Below, one piece after another: positions 58,291 to 64,000 of a stretch of 64,000 nt of DNA. Origin of the DNA: DASPSM01 sp963800135 (GTDB lineage Bacteria > Planctomycetota > Planctomycetia > Planctomycetales > Planctomycetaceae); contig CAWCZR010000004.1 in assembly GCA_963800135.1 (NCBI GenBank), forward strand, positions 992,001 to 1,056,000, read 5' to 3'. Within the stretch, counting starts at the first letter, position 1, and the number at the start of each line of letters is the position of its first letter. The position numbers and the translations under genes were made by a program. Under the pieces are notes generated by a model. That model saw nothing but the letters and a program-made list of their open reading frames with translations. It made no database searches and was not told the DNA's origin.

Positions 58291-59797
58291 TTAAATGTGA
58301 GGGTCCCGTCCCGGCGGGTCCACTTTTTGTTGTCCCGGCGGGTCCACTTGTCCCACCGCGCGCGGCGCCTCGGATGCGTCCGCCGGCTTCTCCGACAGGC
58401 GATAGGCCACCTCCGTCCGCTCGTGCCGCTCGATCTTTACGGCGACCAGCCGCTCTTCGTCCACGAGTGATTCGAGGACCTCGATCATTCGCTTTCCACT
58501 CAGCCCCAGGGCGAGCCGCAAGCCCCGGGCTGTTTCGCCCGCCGGGCGTAGGGCTAAGGCCTCGAGCACCCGGCGGCGATGGCGCTCGAACGCAACGGCG
58601 ACCTGGCGGGCGCGACGATCTTCACAGTCGGCAAAGGTCCGCTCTTCGGATTGCGCCTCGGCGATCGAGACCGGACGAATGGCGGTCTTCCACTTCCGCT
58701 TTTCCCGCCCACCTGCCACTCCTTCACTCACATCCAGGGCCCATAAACCGTGGTGACCGCTGCGTCCCCCGGCCGAGAGCCACAGCTCGTGCCGGCCGAG
58801 TTCTGGGTCGAACCGCCGACGGCGCGAGAGGGTGAGCCATTGGGCCGAGAACTCGGCGAAGCCGGCCCAGGCGACGTCCTCCAGCGAAGCCGGGCTCCGA
58901 CGGGCTTGCTGCGAGCGTTTGCAGTGATGGACGACCAGGACGGTGCAGCCGGTTGTCTGGCAGATTTCGGCTAGCGGACGCAAGAGCGCGCCCATCGCGA
59001 ACAGGTTGTGGGTCGCGTCTCCGCCGACCGCCAGGTAGGCCGGATCGATAGCGACGCAGATCGGCTGTCGATCGCGGATGATCCGTCGCAAAGCCCGCAG
59101 ATCGGCTGCCCGGTCGAACTGCGGAAGCTTTGGCGAGAGCTCGAAATTGTCGACCGCCTCCAGTGACAGCCCCCGCGCCCGGCAGATGCGGCGGACAATC
59201 GATTGCAGCGCAGCCAAGCCCGATTCGCCCGAAAGAAACAGCGTGGGGCCCGGCTGAGCGACCGGAAACTGGCCCAAAAATGGCGTCCCGCTCGCCAGCG
59301 AAATCAACAGGTCGGCCGTGACCGAGGTCTTGAGCGTCTTGAACGCCCCGAAAATGCCGCCCGGCTGGCCCGCCGCCAGCACGCCGTCGATCAGATAGCG
59401 GGTCTCGAACTGTCCCGAGTTGAGCCGGGCGGGGGTGAAGAAGGGGAAACGGTCTTCGTCGGATCCCTCGGACAGGTCGATGTCGTCGAGAATCTCGTCG
59501 AGTTCGTGTCCCGGTGTCGGGTGGTTGCCGGCCAACCGACCCAGCCGATTGATGATCTCTCGGATGGCAGTTGGGATCCGGATCGGGCGCGTGCCCCCGG
59601 ATCTGGCGGATGACCTCCTCCCAGGCCGCGTCGCGGATCCGGCAGAAGTCCGCCGGATCGATGACGTCGGCGATGACCGGGTCGAGCCCGATCGATTGCA
59701 AGTAATGCGAAAAAGCCTGGCGCCGCCCCTTGTCGACCCAGTCGATCGACCGCGCCACGGACGAGGCGGGCGATGTGCTGCGATAAATTATGGCCAT
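58291..59797 (-). CDS. RepA-like AAA_25 ATPase with C-terminal helix-turn-helix (frameshift near 59580)
   Basis: About 502 aa after repair. The N-terminal 85 residues (ATG 59797, MAIIYRSTSPASSVARSIDW) are of unknown type; the frame then slips at AIREIINRLGRLAG. The RecA-like domain has an unusual P-loop GAFKTLKTSVT, Walker B ICVAIDPAYLAVGG, and VLVVHHCKRSQQARR. These fit the RepA/AAA_25 group of hexameric helicases, found on plasmids and in chromosomal or prophage copies. A winged-helix-like segment follows (RRRVLEALALRPAGETARGL). The C-terminus has two VDPPG units from a direct repeat at 58308-58345. No partner primase is seen; context is repeats on both sides. Confidence 0.72.
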
Positions 59798-60203
59798 TTA
59801 TCAATCATCGCGCGCCTACCCAATGGATCAAGATCGAGTTTCTACGCCCAAAGAAACAAGCGGCGGAAAAATGGGGCTCGCGCGGGGGCCGTGCCACGGC
59901 TTACGTGAGGCCGTCCGGGAATTCATGAGACCCAGACCCCTCGCTCGCCGTAGGGCAAGCTGCCAGCTTGTCCGCCGATCTTCAATCCCGATTCCAAAGC
60001 CCTATGAAACCGGAGACGCGGGCAAGCTGGCATGGCAGCTCGCCCTACGTGGCACAGCCCGGAAGCAACGCCGACTTGACTCGCGCTGAGTGCGCATTTA
60101 TTTTCACTTGGGCCGGTCTCTCTCCGCGATTCGGTCGCGATGACTGCCGTTGTGAATCGTCCTGCGCGGCGTCCGCGCGCCCTCTGCACTTGGGAGCCCA
60201 ACT
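59798..60203. other. Intergenic region containing an inverted repeat
   Basis: 406 bp between divergent ATPase and beta-propeller genes. It includes the 59950-60048 element. No gene seen; TTTATTTTCACTTGGG around 60096 could belong to the promoter of the downstream gene. Confidence 0.5.
59950..60048. repeat. Inverted repeat with GTAGGGCAAGCTG arms
   Basis: The left arm GTAGGGCAAGCTGCCAGC (from 59950) and the right arm, reverse complement GTAGGGCGAGCTGCCATG (60048 leftwards), match apart from one substitution and a 5-bp length difference; both continue into CCAGCTTG(T/C)CCGC. About 40 bp separate them. The GTAGGG ends recall the 58081 family, but the rest differs, so it may be a second class. 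Confidence 0.7.
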
Positions 60204-61574
60204 TTGCGCCGCATTCTCTCCGCTGCCGCGATCGTGACTCTCCTCGCTTCCGCCGGTGCACGAGCCGACGACTGGCCGCAATGGATGGGCCCCGAACGCG
60301 ACGGCATTTGGCGCGAAGGAGGATTGATCGACAAGTTCCCGCCGACGGGTGCCACCATCCGCTGGCGCGCGCCGATCGGCAACGGGTACAGTGGCCCGGC
60401 CGTCGTCGGCAATCGCGTCTATGTCATGGATCGTCAGAAGAAGACCGTTCCACCTCCGGCGCAAACGACGGCATCCGCGGCCAAGAGTCCCACCAGCAAG
60501 AGCGCCGGCAAGAGCCTGCCGGGGAACGAGCGCGTGCTCTGCCTCAATGCGGCCGACGGCTCCGTCGTGTGGAAGTACGAATACGATCGCCCCTACACGA
60601 TCTCGTACTCCAACGGGCCGCGCTGCACGCCGCTCGTCCGCGACGGCCGACTCTACACGCTGGGTGCGATGGGCGATCTGACGGTCTTCGACGCGGCCGA
60701 CGGACACGTCCGCTGGACGAAGAACCTGTCGCGCGAGTTTCAGGTCAAGGTGCCGATCTGGGGCTTCGCCGCACATCCGCTGCTCGAAGGTAACCTGCTG
60801 TATTCGCTCGTCGGCGGGCGTGGTACGGCGGTCGTTGCCCTCAACAAAGACACGGGGGCCCTCGTGTGGAAAGCGCTCGACACACAGGAGACCGGCTACA
60901 GCCCGCCGATGCTGTACGAGTTCGGCGGCAAGAAGCAGCTGATCGTTTGGCTCTCGGAAGCGATTTACGGACTCGATCCCGCCACTGGCAAGCAATTGTG
61001 GAAACACCCGTATCCCGAGGACGTGCCCATGCAGCGGCCGGCCGTCAACATCGTCACCGCCAAGAAAGTGGACGATCTGCTATTCATCTCCACCGTGTAT
61101 CACGGTCCGATGATGCTGAAGGTGGAAGCCGACAAGGCCACGCTGGTCTGGAGAGGCAAGAGCGAAAATCCAGGCAAGCCCGACGGCGCCCACTGCCTGA
61201 TGGCCTCGCCCGTGTTCAAAGACGGATATGGGTACGGCGTGGGCATGATGGGCGATCTGCACTGCTTCAAAGCCAAAACCGGCGAGAACCTGTGGGAGAC
61301 CTTCGCCGCCGTAACGGGACACCGGGCCGACTGCGGCACCGTGTTCGTCGTCCCGCAACAAAATCGTTGCGTGCTCTTCAACGACCAGGGAGACTTGATC
61401 CTCGCCGACCTCACACCCAAGGGTTACCACGAAATCAGCCGCGCACACGTGCTGGAGCCCGTGGCCTTGGCCCGTGGCCGCAATATTGTTTGGTCTCACC
61501 CTGCCTTCGCGCAGGGCTGCGTCTTCGCCCGCAACGAAAAAGAAATGGTCTGCGTGTCGCTCGTGAAGTCGTGA
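60204..61574 (+). CDS. Secreted PQQ-like beta-propeller protein
   Basis: A 456-aa exported protein. TTG 60204 with GGGAG 8 nt upstream gives MRRILSAAAIVTLLASAGAR, a signal cleaved near ARA-DD. WPQWMGPERDGIW is the frequent planctomycete N-motif after the signal. Blades carry tryptophan-docking repeats: VLCLNAADGSVVWKYEYD, LTVFDAADGHVRWTKNL, VVALNKDTGALVWKALD, IYGLDPATGKQLWKH. There are no enzyme-type PQQ-ligands that I can verify, so it is probably an outer-membrane-assembly or binding propeller (BamB-like) rather than a dehydrogenase. A Ser/Ala/Lys insert (residues 85-107) is low complexity. Confidence 0.87.
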   Translation: MRRILSAAAIVTLLASAGARADDWPQWMGPERDGIWREGGLIDKFPPTGATIRWRAPIGNGYSGPAVVGNRVYVMDRQKKTVPPPAQTTASAAKSPTSKSAGKSLPGNERVLCLNAADGSVVWKYEYDRPYTISYSNGPRCTPLVRDGRLYTLGAMGDLTVFDAADGHVRWTKNLSREFQVKVPIWGFAAHPLLEGNLLYSLVGGRGTAVVALNKDTGALVWKALDTQETGYSPPMLYEFGGKKQLIVWLSEAIYGLDPATGKQLWKHPYPEDVPMQRPAVNIVTAKKVDDLLFISTVYHGPMMLKVEADKATLVWRGKSENPGKPDGAHCLMASPVFKDGYGYGVGMMGDLHCFKAKTGENLWETFAAVTGHRADCGTVFVVPQQNRCVLFNDQGDLILADLTPKGYHEISRAHVLEPVALARGRNIVWSHPAFAQGCVFARNEKEMVCVSLVKS

Positions 61575-62439
61575 GCGATCGTGAGGCGGCCGGCGCGAAT
61601 CGCGCGCGTGCGCTGTATGCCGCGCGATACGACAGTTTGAATTTGTGCTCGTCGAAGCCGAGCTTGATGCGTTCGACGAGGGCCGCGCGGACGTCGCCGT
61701 AATCGGCCGTCTTCACCCAGACGCGGACGGCCAGCTGCACGCCGGCGGGAACCAAGTCGTTCACGCTGACGCTGGGCGCGGGATCAGGCAGCACGCGCGG
61801 CTCGAGGCGCAGCAGGCTTTCGAGCAACTGTTTCACTCGCGGCAAATCGTCGTCGTACGCGCAATTGATCAAGAGCTCGATCCGCCGCTCGTCCTTGACC
61901 GAGTAGTTTTTGATCACGCCCTGGGTGACCTGGCTATTGGGAATGTAAATCTGCACGTTGTCGGCCGTCCGCAGCAACGTGGAAAAGACGTGAATTTCCT
62001 CGACGGTGCCGGCCGAAGGACCGATTTCGACCGAGTCGCCCACCCGAAGCGGCTTGAAAACAAGCAGCAGCAGTCCGGACGCCAGGTTTGACAGCGATCC
62101 CTGCAAAGCCAGACCGATCGCCAGACCGGCGGCCGCGATGACTGCCGCGAACGAAGTCGTGTCGAACCCGATCCAACCGAGCGCGGAGATCACCGCGAAG
62201 ACCAGCACGCTCACATAAATCACGTCCGAAACGAACGTGGCCACGGCCGCGTCGGTTTTGGACCGCAGCATGACGGTGCGGCTGAGCCGGGCCAGGCCGC
62301 GAGCGACCCAGCGGCCGATCAGCACGATCACGAGCGCGACAGCAACGTGCTCAAGGAGCCGGAGCCCGTCGGTTTTCAAAAACGCCGTAACGCGTTGCCA
62401 ATCAGTAGCCTCGGCGGCCTGCACAAACGGGTCGAACAT
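61435..62439 (-). CDS. MscS-family mechanosensitive channel, C-terminus uncertain
   Basis: Membrane helices near residues 28-48, 65-85 and 90-120. The pore helix reads AAAGLAIGLALQGSLSNLASG, the classic Gly/Ala-rich MscS TM3, and FKPLRVGDSVEIG begins the cytoplasmic beta domain. IPNSQVTQGVIKNYS is also conserved. It opens on osmotic downshock to release solutes. After FDEHKFKLSY (near 61640) the sequence becomes Arg-rich, unlike the family, and overlaps the propeller gene antisense by 140 bp. A frameshift or lost stop near 61620-61640 is likely, so the real end is probably near 61600. Start ATG 62439. Confidence 0.82.
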   Translation of the reverse strand: MFDPFVQAAEATDWQRVTAFLKTDGLRLLEHVAVALVIVLIGRWVARGLARLSRTVMLRSKTDAAVATFVSDVIYVSVLVFAVISALGWIGFDTTSFAAVIAAAGLAIGLALQGSLSNLASGLLLLVFKPLRVGDSVEIGPSAGTVEEIHVFSTLLRTADNVQIYIPNSQVTQGVIKNYSVKDERRIELLINCAYDDDLPRVKQLLESLLRLEPRVLPDPAPSVSVNDLVPAGVQLAVRVWVKTADYGDVRAALVERIKLGFDEHKFKLSYRAAYSARARFAPAASRSLTTSRATRRPFLFRCGRRRSPARRQGETKQYCGHGPRPRAPARVRG

Positions 62440-62784
62440 GGGTCACTCTCCGGTTTGGATCGAAACACACCCGACAGCGAGCTGGCGATTCTAGACTCCG
62501 GCCGAAACGGGACAAACGGGGTTGTCGGCGGGGGTCGCGTGTCGTCCGGCCGGACCATTGGCGGGGGAACGAATCCGCCCCTGAGCCCAGAAAGCCGTGG
62601 CTTTCGGCCGGCTCAAGCCAATCCCGCGGCGCCCGGTACGGCTGCGGCATCCGATTTGCATCTCTGCTTCCGTCGTTCATATCGAGGCCGACGCATGAGT
62701 CGAGGCTTCGTAATCCTTTTGAATCGAACTTGTGGTCGGTTTGAGTTCATGGTGTCGGGCCAGGTTTTGGAAGGGATTCGAGCA
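62440..62784. other. Intergenic region, no gene seen
   Basis: 345 bp between the channel gene (-) and a small ORF (+). Open frames exist but have no supporting signal. Confidence 0.45.
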
Positions 62785-62979
62785 ATGGAGCGATTTCGAG
62801 GGCAGTCGGCACCGTTTCTCCCCTCGCCCCATCAGATCCGGGAGGCTTGCCGCAGTATTCGCAGCGAATGGTCGCCGGGCGAGCGTGAGGCGCGCCGCGT
62901 CGGTGCGCGAGTTGCGTGGCGCGTTTTGGTCCTGCGACACCCGGAATTTGATCGGCGCCAACAACTCCACAAGATCTGA
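62785..62979 (+). CDS. Small Arg-rich hypothetical protein, 64 aa
   Basis: ATG 62785 (MERFRGQSAPFLPSPHQIRE) has AAGGG 9 nt upstream. The sequence continues ACRSIRSEWSPGEREARRVG, a helix pattern (I-R-E-A-C-x-x-I-x-x-x-W-S) that looks like a recurrent small planctomycete protein, from memory of similar sequences. It precedes the Hpt gene by 129 bp. Confidence 0.5.
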   Translation: MERFRGQSAPFLPSPHQIREACRSIRSEWSPGEREARRVGARVAWRVLVLRHPEFDRRQQLHKI

Positions 62980-63108
62980 TGCTTACCGATGCGGTCTGTT
63001 GACCCAGGCATCATCGGTCTGATTGCCAACGAGCCATCGCCCGCAGGGTCTGGTCCCGGGAGTGGACCTGCCCGGCGCGGTTGGGATAAGCTGCCGGCGA
63101 GGGATTCC

Positions 63109-63471
63109 ATGATCGCGACAACCATCGAGTTCGACGTTCCTCGCGCCCTCAATCGGGTGGGGGGAGACCGCATCCTCCTAGCTCGAATCATCGACTTTGT
63201 CGTCGAGGACAGTCCCGACCTTGTCCGCAAGATCGAAACGTCGCTGGAGAGTGACGAGTTCGGAGAGGTCGAACGGGCCGCGCACTCGCTGAAGGGGCTT
63301 GTCTCCAACGTCTATTGCGAAGCCGTCCAATCCCGCGCCGTCGAGATCGAAAAGCTGGCCCGCTCGAGGAATCGGGCCGGGATCCAGCACGCCCTCGAGA
63401 GCCTGACGGATCTGCTGGAGCCAATGATCTCCAAGCTTGAGGTCGCACGACGCGAGCTGGAAAACGGCTAA
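63109..63471 (+). CDS. Second solo Hpt domain protein
   Basis: A 120-aa helical protein with the phosphotransfer box AAHSLKGLVSNVYCE (His59). The flanking helices (RIIDFVVEDSPDLVRKIETS; LARSRNRAGIQHALESL) complete the four-helix Hpt fold. Start ATG 63109 (MIATTIEFDVPRALNRVGG) after GAGGGATTCC. An upstream extension is open but not convincing. As with the Hpt at 52707 there is no kinase or receiver nearby. Confidence 0.85.
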   Translation: MIATTIEFDVPRALNRVGGDRILLARIIDFVVEDSPDLVRKIETSLESDEFGEVERAAHSLKGLVSNVYCEAVQSRAVEIEKLARSRNRAGIQHALESLTDLLEPMISKLEVARRELENG

Positions 63472-63542
63472 GCCGTGCGCGGTCGGCGTCGCGGTTATCG
63501 TATCGTCACTGAGCCGTCGTGAATTTCTTCACGTGCGCGAAG

Positions 63543-63600
63543 CCGGTGACATTGCGCCATCGTCCTCAGACGGAGGCGCTCTCCCGTCACCGGGTGCCTT
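63543..63600 (+). terminator. Three-tier hairpin with T tract, possible terminator or leader structure
   Basis: Arms CCGGTGAC (63543-63550) and GTCACCGG (63586-63593) pair; inside them GCGCC/GGCGC and CGTC/GACG pair again. GTGCC then five T follow. It lies 72 bp after the Hpt stop and about 160 bp before the next gene, so it may end the Hpt transcript or form part of the next leader. The 5-nt gap before the T tract weakens the terminator reading. Confidence 0.35.
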
Positions 63601-63754
63601 TTTCGGAGCGGCGAGCATTGGCATGCGATGTGCCAGCCTCTGTGAAGGGCCTTCCAGGGGAATCTCGCGCGCATTAACGATGGGTCTCGGTCATCCGGAT
63701 ACAATCCAGCTCGAAATCCAAATCTGTACAAGTTCGCATTCAAGAAGGATGGTT

Positions 63755-64000
63755 ATGAGGCGATCCGCGAAATACGTCTTCAGCGCTGTCTGTGTCGTCG
63801 GTCTCGGAGGGACGCTGTCCCTGCTGCATTCGCAAGGTCCGAGTGCTCCCTCGACAGACCGATCCGACCAACTGGCCCTGGTCGACCTGAATCAGGCTCC
63901 GCCCACGGCCCCGCAGCCCGACGCGGCCGTTCCGCCTCCCGCCGGCGCCGCCACCGATAAAATCGTCGAGCAGACCCGCGGCCCGCTGAACCAGGGCTTC
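63755..64000 (+). CDS. Exported hypothetical protein, N-terminal part, runs off window
   Basis: At least 82 codons. ATG 63755 (MRRSAKYVFSAVCVVGLGG) has AAGGA 6 nt upstream, a strong ribosome site. The N-terminus is a signal peptide or anchor helix. It continues as a Pro/Ala-rich segment (APPTAPQPDAAVPPPAGA) and then DKIVEQTRGPLNQGF where the window ends. Too little is present for a family call. Confidence 0.7.
   Translation, partial: MRRSAKYVFSAVCVVGLGGTLSLLHSQGPSAPSTDRSDQLALVDLNQAPPTAPQPDAAVPPPAGAATDKIVEQTRGPLNQGF

Noticed and set aside
58291..60048. Prophage or integrative element around the RepA-like gene
   Set aside because: No integrase, capsid, terminase or attachment-site repeats are visible; only short inverted repeats flank it.
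63540..63600. Glycine or other known riboswitch on either strand
   Set aside because: A GGGAGAGCGCC-like word appears on the minus strand but the required conserved partner segments are missing.

Overview
The window looks like chromosomal DNA of a member of Planctomycetota, most likely Pirellulales. Pointers are the G+C-rich sequence, a DUF1559 protein with a prepilin-type N-terminus, a PSP1-domain protein, planctomycete-type giant secreted proteins, an MfnB-like C1-cofactor enzyme, lipid A genes (lpxC, lpxA) and menaquinone synthesis by the futalosine route. I see no rRNA, tRNA, CRISPR array, integrase or transposase. The genes read as ordinary core and accessory chromosome, with a few lineage-specific proteins of unknown role.

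Layout. 1-1936 (-): N-terminal part of a SWIM/SNF2-type helicase running off the left edge. 2113-4262 (+): LarA-type racemase and HisN-like phosphatase, translationally coupled. 4292-7976 (-): envelope operon ompH/skp-lpxC-lpxA-Gfo/Idh oxidoreductase. 8523-9647 (+): DUF1559 pseudopilin-like protein with a strong terminator. 9855-16090 (-): methyltransferase, unknown 411-aa protein, PSP1 protein, a broken helical/beta-sandwich protein and an amidohydrolase that is a candidate aminofutalosine deaminase. 16132-19403 (-): NatA ATPase and a NatB permease fused to a CPBP protease. 19620-21564 (-): mqnC and mqnA. 21832-26507 (+): homoserine dehydrogenase, secreted thioredoxin-like protein, MFS transporter. 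26641-30425 (-): cytochrome b fused to c-type haems, Rieske protein, NrnA-like DHH phosphoesterase. 30501-39037: a membrane-anchored FlgG/FlgF-like protein (-), a secreted helical protein (+), an ABC-F ATPase (-), a repeat-containing lipoprotein (-). 39464-45295: GHL10-type hydrolase (+), MfnB (-), IspD (-), DinB (-). 45510-51824: a membrane-spanning sensor-like protein, mqnP-like prenyltransferase, mqnE, DUF1805, VOC, with an A+T-richer opposite-strand gene between mqnP and mqnE. 51856-64000: two solo Hpt proteins, DUF3592, a CPBP protease, a large esterase, CPXCG protein, RepA-like ATPase, PQQ-like beta-propeller, MscS channel, and the start of a secreted protein at the right edge.

How the genes work together. 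MqnA, MqnE, MqnC and MqnP, plus the candidate deaminase, cover much of futalosine menaquinone synthesis, though spread over three places. The Rieske/cytochrome b-c pair would oxidise that menaquinol. LpxC, LpxA, OmpH and the Gfo/Idh enzyme form a lipid A/outer-membrane block.

Caution. At least 14 single-base frameshifts interrupt 11 otherwise well-conserved genes, several at short homopolymers. This looks like sequencing error in the assembly rather than gene decay. Coordinates for those genes are given as the whole restored span. The most novel-looking non-coding signal is a family of short paired inverted repeats at 34731-34859 and 58081-58187, with a related element at 59950-60048.
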